A DNA stretch of 64,000 bases from Dermatophagoides farinae (Eukaryota; Arthropoda; Arachnida; Sarcoptiformes; Pyroglyphidae), in contig NC_134685.1 in assembly GCF_024713945.1 (NCBI RefSeq), positions 186,001 to 250,000 of the forward strand. Direction: 5' to 3'. The notes under the pieces are model-generated. The model searched no databases. It was not told the origin of the DNA and saw only the letters and a program-made list of their open reading frames with translations. A program made the translations under genes and the position numbers. The number at the start of each line of letters is the position of its first letter. Position 1 is the stretch's first letter. Of the stretch, positions 43,701 through 57,200 are shown piece by piece.

Positions 43701-46700
43701 TTGTGAAGAAAAAATTTTCAGATTTTTTTTTTCTAAAGATGTCCATTGTGTATTATCAGGTTTCTTCCCCCAGGTTAGACATTGAAAAACTTTTTTTTTC
43801 TTCTATAGACTATAGTCAACAGAATTTGTCCATAATCCACATGTGATAATTGAATTAAACTAATAATTTCCAGAATATGGAATCACAAACAGACGAATGT
43901 GTCATTGATTTTTATTTATTGTTTGTTTTGGGAAAAGCAGATTTTCATCATAAAGTTTTTCATCTTTTCCATTCTTTTTTCACAGTTGTTGTTGTGGTTT
44001 TAATTCAATCTAATTAATTACCGAATCGAACAATCCTCTCGTTTTTGTTGTTGTTGTTGTTGTTGTTGCGCTCATTCATTACAAGATTATGAGTTTAGTT
44101 TGTTGGTTCAAGTTTTTTTTTGCTGTTCCATCCGTATTTAACACATTGATGACGATAATAATCGCCTACAACATACACACATGGTGCAATTATATTGATA
44201 AGATTTTTTTTTCCTTTTGGATTCATATCCGATTTGCCAGAAGAAAGAAAGAAAAAAATTAATGAAAAAATGACCAATCAAAAGCGCAACATCTTTGAAG
44301 AAAAACTTTTTTTTTCACTACCCAAAATATAAACAAGTGAATCAGATGATAAGAAAGGAAAAAAATTCTTAAGCAGCTTTTCTGATGATGAAAATATCGT
44401 TTGAAAAAAAAGCTTAACTCATTTGGACCGCGCCCATAAATGAATGAATTCACATTTTTTTTTCTCTGTTGATAATTGCTAATAACCATTATGGATGATG
44501 ATGATAATAACCAGTAACCAGTACACAGTAGTTGTAGTAGGAGCAGCTTACCAATTATATCACCATTTTCGGTATTTATTGGATCTAATACTTTCGTTTT
44601 TTTTTATCTTTGGATTTTCCAAAGACCATTGTCCATATGTGTGATTAGAATGTTCTACAGTGAAATGTTATTATTTATTATCAATTGTTTCAAACTATGA
44701 AATTACTATTCTGTTTTCCATCATTTATTTTTGTTTCATTTTTTTTTTGAGTAATAATAACCGTGTTTACTGTGCATGTGTATGTGGTCGGGTATTATGT
44801 TTTTCTTTATAGAATATCGATTCCTGGGATATATTTCGGATTCATTTGGTCTAATGGACTGACCAGAAAATATAATAATGGTTGTTCAAGTTAACCACCA
44901 TAACGGGAAAAAAAGATTTTGGTCATTTCATCTTGTTTTTGAAGATGTGGCATCATCTTTGAATAAAATGGACTCTTTGAAGTCGAATTTTTTTTTGTTT
45001 TGTTTGTTTCTCGGTTGGTGTAATTAGTTATTTGTTGTTTTTTTTACCCTGTTAATAATGATAATAATATGTAATCAAAGAATGAGATTTTTGTTCAACT
45101 TGACTAGATAATAAATTAGATGTAAGAGATTGTAACTGGAAAAAAAAGTATTCGTACATCTGTCAGGGCCATATCTTTGTTTCTCTGTGTATCCGTGTAG
45201 CCAATCAATTGTTTCAAGATTTGAAATTGATTTTTTTTTCTGGGTGGTTCTTTCGATTTCATTCAAAAGAATAAATCAAAAGAAAACAATTAATTAATAC
45301 TTTTTTTTCTGTCGGTTGGTTTATAGGCGAAATTCTTCATTGCTTAGTTTAGTTTGCAACCATTTTTTTTTCTAATCATCATCATCATTGAAGATAGCTG
45401 AGTGAAATTTTTTTTTATATATATCAAATAATGAAACATGATAATTAAACATCATCATCATTGTTTGCAAACCAACAGTCAACCCTTCTATATTCATTGG
45501 TGAATACTGATGTGATTCATTAGTCGTGATATACAGATTCTGTCTCTATTTATAGGGAAAAAAAACTCATTGAAAACAAAAATAACATCGATAATGTTTT
45601 TTTTTTTGCCTGAAAAAAACAACAACAAACTGATCGATAAAGCAGTTTCTGGAATGTTGCCCAGAAAAAAAAATTTCTCTCTGCTGATTTCGAAGGAACT
45701 CATTTTTATTCGGAGACAATATATATGCATGGATGATGCGACTATGTATGCCGGGCGACAAACAAAAATAAAAAATCAACAACAAAATGATGGAAAATTC
45801 AGAAGTGCGTCATCATCATCATCATCCATTTTTTCCATTGTTTTTTTTAAGTTAATAATTTTTCATCATTTCGTTTCGTTTCACACTTAACGATCAACAC
45901 TCATTGAGTTAATGGGTGGTGTTCCAATTGGAACCAGTAGTAGTAGTAGTAGTTGTAGTAGTGTGAAAAAAAATCACGATCGAATGCTTTTTTAATGCAG
46001 AATTTTTTTTTCTCGGAAAATTTCTTTTGGAACAAAAATGAATTTAATCCGATTGATAATTTTGGGCAGAAGAGAGAATTCTCGGATGTCATTGATTTTT
46101 TTGGTATAGATTTTCATTTTTTTTCTTTCTTTCTGGAATGATGCCCATTTTTATTCATTGATAATTATTCAGTGTGTGTGTGTGTGTGTGGATATGTTTG
46201 TTTTAGCGGTGGTACGCCCATTATCATTTTTTTTCACACCTTTTTGCCAATCTCTCACTCTCTCGATTGTTTGATGCATGAATGAATCCTGTTTTTTGTT
46301 TTTTGTTTTTGTTTTTCGAATATTCAAATCAGATTAGCAAAGAAAAAAAGATTGTTTTTTCTTCACTGTTCATTTTTTTTTGTTTGTTTTGTTTTGTTTT
46401 TTTTTGCGACAAACGAAACATATAAATCGGCTTATCGATAGATGGATTTTTTTTTTCTTGATCAAATCATATTTTTAGTTTTTGGATCTATCGAATTTGG
46501 CGTTGTTTGTTGTTACCATTTTTTTTTCATTTCATTCTTTTTTCTTTTGGCTTCAGGCACCATTTAAAACCAATCTATCGATCGATTGTTGAAATGTTTG
46601 CTTTGAATGTAAAATGAAAGAAATATAGACATCAAACACACACACACATTGAGACAGACAGAAAAGTTATAGTGTTTAGACTAAATGTAAATATTGAGAA

Positions 46701-49700
46701 TGGCAAAGACTGTGTTTAGGTAATTTTTCATTTCATTTTCATTTTATCATTGCATAGCATCATGGATTGTCGTTGTTGTTGATGAAATTGATTTCTTGAA
46801 TCTTGGTTGAATGATTTTTTTTTTATTTTTTTGATGGAATTAATTAACAATCAATTATTCTTTCAATCTCAATAGTCAAATGATTGAAAATACTGCTGTA
46901 GTTGGTTGTTGCAAATGTAAATGTTTGCACACACACACACACACACACACCAATCCCTTTTTTTGATGATCGAAAAATCCAAAATTTTTCAATTATCTTG
47001 ACTATTTTTCAATCTTTGCAAATTTTTTCGCTTTTCTTTGCAAAAAAAAAATAGAATTCTTCTCTGTCATTTCATATAATAAATGGAAACATTTTGAAAT
47101 TGGAAATCTGTAGAATATTCCTGTTTTTGGTATGTCAATATTCGAAATATTAGAAATTTTTTTTTTTTTAATATACAAGACAAGATTCTAGTCATTCTCT
47201 TTCATTGAATGCGAAATGATGATTCGAAAATCAAATATAACGAGAGCGAGAGAGAAAGAGAACAAAGCATCACTATCAATAATAATAAAATAAAACAAGT
47301 AAATAGCTACTATTGCGAATCGGTGATTTTTCAGTACTACAGTTTTTTTTTGACCAGAAAAATCATCATCATTTGTTTCACACTATTGTATGTGGCAAAC
47401 GAAAAGATAGAAATAGAAAAAAAATCTGAAACTTGCCTCGAGCTAATCAAATGAAATGATGATGATGATGATGATTTATCAAGAAAGAAAAAAAAAATAG
47501 CAAACCTATGCACATACAGCCAGATAGACTATCATCATTTAACCATTTGTCGTCGTCCGTAGCTCATTATATTCCATTTTTTTCCTATTCAGTTCATAAA
47601 TACAATGGTCATTATTTTTTTTGTTCATCATTTTATTCATGGGTTTCTGAAAATTGAATTTCAGAATTTTTTTTTTTCATCATTACATAACGTTAGTGTG
47701 TTTTTTTTTCATTTTTTCGTAGCACAGTTTTTTTTTTTTTTTTCTGATGATTCTGCCACGTTTAGCTATTTCTTATTAATGAAGTAGTAAGCATTTTTTC
47801 GGCTGTTGTTTCAGATCCAATTTCCAAGATGTACAACAACAACAACAACAATAGTAACGATCCACTGAAACGACGACGACGACAACATTAAATTAATCGA
47901 TCGATTTGAAGTTTTTTTTTCATTTTCATTTTCGTTATTTTCTGTTGTTTTCTAATGTACGACATGCACACACACACACACTATTACAATTGATGTTAAT
48001 TATGTGTTTGTGTGTGTGTTCTAGATGTTGTTGTTGACAATTATTTCTCATCATTAGTAAAAGAAAAAAGTTTTGTTTCATTTTCTTTACTTGCATTATT
48101 CTTGTTCGTTTTTCTTTATTTTTTTTATTTTTTTGATTGACATTGCTCATTGAGTTTTGTTTTTTAAGAAAATTCCTGTTTTTTTCAATTATGTCAATGG
48201 ATGACTTCTCTATTGGTCATTTGGTTGTTGTTTGTTTGTGTTTTATCGACATTTATTATATGAACGAATATGACATGATAATAATCCATTGAATACCATT
48301 TAGTGATTGTGTGTGTGTAATCTTGCTTTTTTTGTGGATCCAAAATGAATGAATTGTTTACCCGATGTTGATGACGATGATTGCCGGTTTTTTTTTATCA
48401 AGTAGACGTTTTTTTTGTGGTTCAGTTTGATTTCCTGATGACCATAATAATAACCACAATAACCGAGATAAATGTATTTCATCATCCACATTCATTCATT
48501 CATTCATTGATGATGATGATGATGAGTTTGTTTCCGTTTCGTTGCTCACTTCATAAGGTGTTAATGTTTTCTGTTTGTTTGAAATCATAAACCAGATGAT
48601 GATGATGGTGAAAAAAAATCTGTTTTTTTTCTGATGAAATGAAAGCAAAAACTTTTCATTGCCCATTTACACACATATAATCATTTATAATGGGTGATAT
48701 TCATTTTTTGAATCTGATTTCAGATGCATCACTTGAAACAACAATCCATTCAACATAGAGAAAAGATAATCTCTTTGTATGTTTGTTTGTTGGGCGTGTG
48801 TGGGTGTTTTATTTTTCTTTTGAATGATACTTGTGTATGTGTGTGTTGCTGATAATGGTTGGATGATTATTCAGTGTGTTCTATTTGGTTGTTTGGTTGA
48901 TGGTTTGTCCATCCATTTTCATTCGACAATGAAATTAGACATAATAATACAAATACAAATAGTAATAGTAATAATTTGCCTGAATGAATCCATATTTTTT
49001 TTTTTGTTGTTATTATTATTATTATTTGACTCTCATTTTCCATTTATTAGATAGAAAGATATTTGAGTAGAATGACCACTAAGAATGTTGAGATGGACAA
49101 AAGCATCAAAAAAAAAAAAAAAAAATTCCATCATCATCATCATATGTAATGTATATAAGATGTTGATGGACAATGAAATGAATGGAACATGAAACATTCC
49201 AAATGGTCACACAGTGGTTTTTGTCTAATGATTTGTTTTTGTATAATATAATTGCAAAAGAAATCTGTAGAAAATCAAAGCCATTTTCTCATATGATGGG
49301 CAGCATCAGTGTTATTATGGATGATTTTTTTTCTCTTTTCTTTTTCAATTTTTTCATGATTCGAGTGTTTTGTTTGTTGAACTGAATTTTTATTTAATGA
49401 TTGAATCGCACATGTTGTTATATTTATATAGAGCAAATACATAATTCAAATGGATGATGATGATGATCATCATGTTTAATTACCACACTTGTTTATGGTT
49501 ATTTGATTGGATTACTTTATTCCTACCATTAAGAGTTAGAGAGTTTTTCTCATTGATAGACAGCAGATGATGATTATGATGATGATGAGATGAGTGAAAA
49601 TTCAATTTTTAACACCTGCTACTCACTTGAATAATTTTTTTTCTACTGATGGTTGATAGATGGAACAAATTTTGAAAATCAAATTGACCATTGTATATAT

Positions 49701-51649
49701 CATTGGTAGATTTTGATGATGTATAATTATTATCATCATTATCGTTGTTGTTGTTGTTGTTTTCCATTTTGCAATGGACATGTTATGTATGTTTGTGCAT
49801 TCTGTTTTGATTATGGAAATATTGAACAGTAATTTTATGAAATTGTAATTGTTGTTGTTATTGTTATTGTTATACAATGTATAATCTAGTCGAGTGATGG
49901 AAAAACAAAACAAAACAGTCTACTACTGAGTTGAACAATTTGATTCAGAGTGATGTACCCAAAAGAAGGAAAAACTAACTAACCAAATGAGAGTTGTTGT
50001 TGTTGTTGTTGTTGTGGATTCCATGTTTGTGGTCATATTGGAGTATTTTGTTTTCTAGGCCAATTTCTAGATTCTTGATATTCTGACTTTGTCGTTTTTA
50101 TTCGTTCTGTTGTTGTTGTTGTTGTTACTATTCCAGTATTTTTTTTTCTTTTGATATGATCTCAATTATTATAGCCAATTCGTGTCTGTATGTGTGTTTT
50201 GGATCATTTACTTTGATTTGTTTTTTTTGCTTTTCTTTTATTTCTCTATGATGCTTGATGTTTGTATGCTGTGTGTGTGTGTGTGTGCATGAGTGTGTTT
50301 GTGACCGATTTGGTTTTCATGTTTTTTTTTCTCTTTTTTTAAGTTAGTTTAGTGTATCGAGCACGTACTAATTGAAGTTAATTAAGCGTATATTATAATT
50401 GTATATTTTTTTTTGTTTGTTTGTTTCTGATTTGAGTATTTTTTTTCTGACCATTTCACTATACTATACTGGTCATGTGAGCAGTGGTTCCATGATGTTC
50501 AGTAATTTTGATTTCCAGAATCACAATAATAATGAAAAAGAATGAAAAACATTATTCAGATGGAAAGCCCTGAAGCGAAAAAAATCATTTTGTTAGATAT
50601 GAATCACGTTTATCAAAGAAAATAATAATTTGAAGTTTTGAGGACTGATCATCATTGATGAAGAGATTTGATTAATTATTATCAATCAAATGATGTGAGA
50701 ATTTGAAACACTTGAAAATTAATCATCAAGGAAATTGCATGAAAGCGAAAAAAAACCCGGAACCAATTCCTATATTTATGGTGTGTTTTTAGTGAGTGTG
50801 TGTGTAATATATGTAATGAAAAATTATTATCATTTTTATTATTATTATTAAGTTTACCCGAAAAAAAAACCAACAACACAATCCTGTTTATGTGTGTGTT
50901 TTTTGAAGCAAAAAATTAGCTTACGGTAATATAGACAATGATGATGATGATGATAATAACACGAAAGCAAGCAAGTAAAGTAGCCAAAAAAGAAAATTAA
51001 TAGTAAAAAAAACTGACTGAGAAAAACTGTCATCACACACACACACACACACACATAGTAAATATATATGTATGGACACGCCAACCAACCATGTTTCTAG
51101 ATTATAAATAGTCTGTGTGTGTGTGTATTTTCATTTTTTTTTTCTTTCTTTCTTATAGGACATAAAATGATGATGATGATGACAATCAAACTACTGCTGT
51201 TTGGTTGGTAAATGGGCTAAAGATGATGATGATGATGACTGTGAAGATGAAAAAGAAATGTGAAAGAAAATTGTTAATTTACTAAGTGTACGCTTTGTGT
51301 ATAGAGAAAAAAAAAAGAATTGAATAAAGAAAAAACTACAGAGACAACAACAACAACAACAACAACAGTTCTCTCTCTTAAATGACATTAGATTATTATG
51401 AAATATTGTTATGATTTTAATGATGGCGCGAAGGGTTCAGAAAAGCAATTCAAAAATGATGCATTCAAAAAAAAAAAAAAAAAAAAATAAATCCTACGAC
51501 GACGATGAATGACTCGGTGTGTGTGCATGTGTTTATATTTCAAGAATTTCAATCATTTTTTTCAACCTTTTTAATTACGGAACCAAAAAAAACAAAAAAC
51601 AAAACAAAAACGGAAAAACCGATTCTTTTAAGCATCCACAAATGTGTTC

Positions 51650-51680
<31 letters not shown>

Positions 51681-54198
51681 AGTAATGGCAGAGATTTTTT
51701 TTCTGTTGAATTTGCGTTAATTTAATATTTAAATTTCATTTGCAAAGTTTTTTCTCTCTTTCTCCCTTAGTCTTGGTATGTTGTTTTTTTTTGGAAGTGA
51801 AATGCAATGGGTTTGGAAAATTATTGAATAAAATTCACTTTATTTTCTGAATCCGTGAAAAAAAAACTAACAAATTTTAAAAATAGACAAGAATTTTCTG
51901 TTTTTTTTTTTGCTTTTCGCGTAGCAAAAAGTTATAATTATTATTGTTTGAATTGTGGAGATATAGATAGAGATAGACGAAAAAAACGTGATTCCAAATG
52001 TTAACTGTTATCCGGTTTTCATTTTTGCAATTTCAAATGTTCCAAAAAATTTTTTTTTTCAACTAATAATTATTCACTCGTTTTTTTTCTCTATTCCTAT
52101 GGTGTTCATTTGCATATTTTTTTTTTTTTGGTCGGAACATTCGAAACATTGTGTTTTGGTCATCATCAACAACACAATAACAACAGTGGTACATCAATCA
52201 TTCAAACTACAAGTTTATGATGAATTTGTGATCAAAGAAAATATGGCCATCATGCGTTGTCATATACCATCAATTGTACGCGATTATGTACGTATTGTTG
52301 CATGGCTTCGTGATGATCATATATTGGTTACAGCCAGCCATAATCCACGTAAGTTGATTTTCATTTTTTTTTTTTCTTTATTTTTTCAAATATATCCATA
52401 TAATGCATGTGCATATAACCCTTTAGCTTGTGTGCGATATAATAACCACATGAACTCGGTTGTCAGTTATGATTATGAGGAAAATTATTCATCATTTTTT
52501 TTTGTTGTTGTTGTTTTCACTGTTTTCATATTCCAGATTTATTTATTCTCTTGAATTCACTGTGTCATGTACTGCCACCACCGGGTTAACATCACACCAT
52601 CCTCATGATGATCATTCATCATCATTATGTAACATATATAAAACAGTGAAGAGGAATCAGAAACATTTTTTTTTCTCTCTCTCTCTGTGTTGTATTCATT
52701 GAAAATTGAATTGAATTTGAATCGAAAAACAAACAAACATGGCGTCATGATGAATTCTTGTTTTAATGAATGGAAAAAAATGAAATTCCAATAATAAACA
52801 TAGGAATGAATGAAATGAGAATTTTGAGCTTTATATATGGTCATTATTATGAGATTTTTTTTTCTCAAAAAATAAAAATTTCTTTCATACTTGGGTCCCA
52901 TTATCATTATCATCATCATTATTATTAAGAAGGTATGTTTTAGTGTTTTAAAAACAGAAAAATGGACATACTTTCACTGAGTGAATGTGTGTGTGTGTGT
53001 GTCTGTGTGTTCACTTTCTTAATTGATTTGGCCTTTTTGTGACAATTTACGCTTTTCACAACAACAACCGAAAAAGAAAAAACATTTTGATTCTTTTTGT
53101 TGTTGTTGTTGTTGTTGTTGTTTGAAGCTGAAGAAATGCCTTCTTTTTATTATTCTCAATTTTTGTTAAATTAAAAGTGAACATTTCTATAATGTGAAAA
53201 TCAATCAACCAGACAATAATGTAGTGGTATGATTCAAAGAAAAAAAAATAAAATTCCTACACTCAGAATGAGAGAAAGACGAATATCTCAAATGTTCCAG
53301 AATGGTCATCATCTTTTTTTTCACAATTTTCATTTGAAAAATTCTATTTCGAAATTCTTTCTTTATTCACAATGTGTATAATGTAATATAATGGTGGTGT
53401 TGATTTCTTTCTGGTTTCAGATTCTCCATTATTATTGAATTTTGATTTTTTTTTGTTGGTTTTCGTTTCTGTGTTAATGCTTTTTATTACACACTCTGAA
53501 TACACAGAAACCGAGGTCAGTTATGGTGTTTTTTTTTTCGTAGTAGTATTCTAGCCCCTTGAGCTATTTGGTTTTTTTTATTATTTCCATTTACTTGAAA
53601 TGAATTCGTTGCAAAAATTAAACGCTCTGAATTTCCTGTTTATTTTAATCGCTTGTTGGTTTTTGTTTGTTTCGTTGATGGAAATGGAAACACTTTTTTT
53701 CCCAACATCATCATCATTTGATTCCGGAATCCATTTACCATCGCCACAATGATCATTTTGTTGACATTGGCCAATAATAATTCCGATATTTATTTACAAG
53801 TCAATCGATCGATAATATTTAAAAAAAAGATATGTTTGATTGATATATCCATCCTGGTTGTGTTTATTTATTCATTTATCTAGTTTTTTTTGTCGATGTA
53901 ATGATAATTGATTATTAAATTGGTCATAAGAGATTGACCACCAGAAAACGATTTTCCAATTGGCTTCATCAATTATTGATGTTATGATTGAAAACAAAAA
54001 CAACATTCGTTTCTTTTTCTTCGATTCGAATTACATTTGAAATGGCGAAAAAAAAATTCAATTTCAAACATCAAAAACAAGACCAAAAACCAAAAAAAAA
54101 AAAAAATCTCACCACACGAGAATTTTATTTAATTTTTTTTTCTATAGCCCAAATCCTGATACTGATGTTGAACGAAAATCATACGATCATTATCACTA

Positions 54199-54236
<38 letters not shown>

Positions 54237-57200
54237 AATGATGCTCATCATCAACATCAACACAGTTATTATTCATATCTTTATCAATGAATAAATTTCA
54301 TTTTCCATTATATTCTATTCTGTTTTCAATACATTCGTTTGTCTCTCTATATGTGATTGTGTCTCATTTGAAATTTAATATATAATACAGAAATGGAAAC
54401 AAACATTTGGTGTGCATTGAAAATAATATTAATATTAATCTAGGTTCTTTATTTGGCAAACAACCAGTTTACTTTTCTCTCTTTTGGTTTCTATAATATT
54501 TATTCATTCATTTATTTATTATTACATTTTTGCTTCAACTCTCTCGTTTTCTATTTTTTTTTTTTTTTTTTTTTTTTTTGGGTAGCACACTTTGGGGTAG
54601 TAAATAATAAATTTCTTTTTTTTTCTTCTTCTCTCAAATGTCTTTATTACGTATATGTATGTGTATGTGAATCTTTCTTTCACAGCACGAGACACAAACA
54701 CATCGAAGGCACAGAAGCAAGTGAGATTTTCTTTTATATGGGTTTTACAATGGGAAAAATATTACAAAAACAAAAAAAAAACAAAAAATCAAATGACATT
54801 AAGCCACACACACACAGACACACACATCTATAAAGATATTCCCTTTTTCTTCTTGGTGTGTGTGTGTGTGTTTGCCCGAGACGAATGGATTCGGCAATTG
54901 TTTGAATTATTATAACAGAATATAAGAACTGTTGGTGTGTATATTATATATTAGCTTGTTGGTTTATTCATTTTCATTTTTGTTGATATTTAAAGATATG
55001 AAAATAATAATAATATTACTGAACTTGGAGCTTGGAAATCATGAAACTTTTGGTGTGAATTTTCTTTTTGTGTTGATTTTTTTTTGTTTTGTTTTGAAAA
55101 GTTTTTTTTCCCTTCACTCAGTCAGTGTGTTTTTCTTTTTTTTTTACTGTAATTCTCAGAAATGATAAAAAGTGATTTCATAATCATCATCGAATCACAC
55201 ACCCACATTTCTTGAACTCCACAATCAATGTTTGTTTGATGATGGTAGTAGTATAGGGTGTGTGTGTGTATGTGTATTTTTAATCATCAATTATCATTAT
55301 ATAACCATATAATACCAAACATCAGACTAATAGATAGCTTCTCACTACAAAAAAAAAAAAATATCGAGATTATTACCATTGACATTTCACATATATAGTG
55401 AATGTTACTGAGAGAGAAAAAAAAAATAGACAAACAACAAACATAGATTGATTGTCTTTGGTATGGAAAAAAAATATTCTGCTTTTGCCTTTTTTTCTTT
55501 CCTACACTTCCAGTGAACAGTAGTAGAGAAAATTTAAATGAATGAACATTGAATATATCACCCACTCATACACACTGGCACACTATGTCATTATGACAAT
55601 TTTTTATTCTCTCTTTACATTGGCTCAGTATCATTATCAGTATATTTATCTTTTCTGTTGATGATGATGAAATATTCACATTCGTTGTTGACAATTTTTT
55701 TGTTTTTGTTTTGTTTTGTTTTTTCACATTCAACACTTTTATTTTTCTGATGGTTCTGTTATCGAGAAATTAATTCACATTACATATCAGTATATGTTTG
55801 TTTTAAAGTTTTTTTTTAAATTTATATTGATGACACACACACACAATTAATTAATGTTTGAGTTTGAATTTTCAATGATGATGATGATGATGATGAATTA
55901 TGCAGGTAATCAAAAATGATATTTCAAAGTTTTTATTTTGTGCAATTCTCTATGTATGTATGGGTGTGTTTTGAATTTTTTGTTCTCTCTCTCTCTCTCT
56001 CTTGTCCATTAAAATTTGATTTTGATTACAAAGTTTTTCTCTCGTCATACAATTTATTGGATAATTGAGAGATATGGATGTCATGGGATTTCCTATGTTT
56101 ATATCATATTTGATGATTGAAAATGCAATTTTAAACTTCACTTGAATCGATGGTCAACTCGAATAATCATTTGTTCATGATGGAATAGATAGAATGGCTG
56201 GTTTTCGCTACAATTTTCAAGTCAGGTCATGATTTAATGGCTTGAATATTTTATTTTCCTCTCGATGTTTATCATATCATAGATAAATCACAAAATATAA
56301 AAAATAGATAGATCCTACGTTTATTATTCTAATTGATTATTATTTGATTGAATGATTGTACGCATGCTTCAATGTTTTTCTGATGTTCATTTCATATGAA
56401 AAATAATTTACATTGATTTTCAAATGATAAACGATGAATCATTTCTTGTGTGTGTGTGTTAGTGCTACCCATGAGACTTGAAGCAACAACATCATAATCA
56501 TCATCATCATGATCATCATCATCATTGGCTAATTCATTATTTGTTCATCATTATTGAATGAAGATGATGATAATATACGCCCACTTCAATGTTATGTTTA
56601 AGTGATTCATTCATTTATATTATATTATTATAGTTTTACTAGTTTTTACTAAATTCACTCTTGATGACAATGATGACAGAACTAGTGTGGTGTATGGTGG
56701 AATTCATTTCCCATAACGATTCTCATCATCATCATCATCATTCGATTGGTTTTTCGGTGATGACAATCAATTATTTATCATTTGACAACTTGCAACTACT
56801 TTGGATTTTTTTTTTGTTTGATTTGATGAAGAAAATTTTTTTTCATCACTAATTTATTGATGAATGAGAAAGTTGTTTGGGAATTTTTTTCCTGGAAACT
56901 TTCTTTTCTCCATTGATTTTCATCACTGATGATGGATGATTCAATTTTTAGAAAATTTTTTTTTTATTATTGTTTCCGAATTTATGGAATATTTTTTTTT
57001 CTTTTAAAGTACTTGATCCCTTTTTTTTCGATGAAGCATCTGCTTATTTTTATTGTTGTTGTTATCATCGATTACAACAACAACAACAACAACAACGGCA
57101 ATAAAAGCCATCTGAGATTGGTCCATCATCATTATTATCAATGATGATGATAATGTCTTGATCATGTCGAATAATAACCAAAAAAACAAACCATGTTCAT

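Larger units (their letters stand above)
40903..52186 (+). other. 11.3-kb Dscam intron
   Basis: No exon-like Ig cassette, other gene or intact transposon was recognised on either strand. Content: GT/CA repeats (46928-46951, 51034-51054, 51651-51676), GTT repeats (43321-43341, 44046-44068, 49994-50013), GAT/ATC triplets and very many T-runs on the sense strand. A few short ORFs are low-complexity. Confidence 0.6.

Noticed and set aside
16178-46440. Further TATCGATA octamers (16186, 16937, 46433) as a DRE network
   Set aside because: At this base composition two to three copies are expected by chance in 64 kb, so the count is not enrichment; only the promoter-proximal one was listed.
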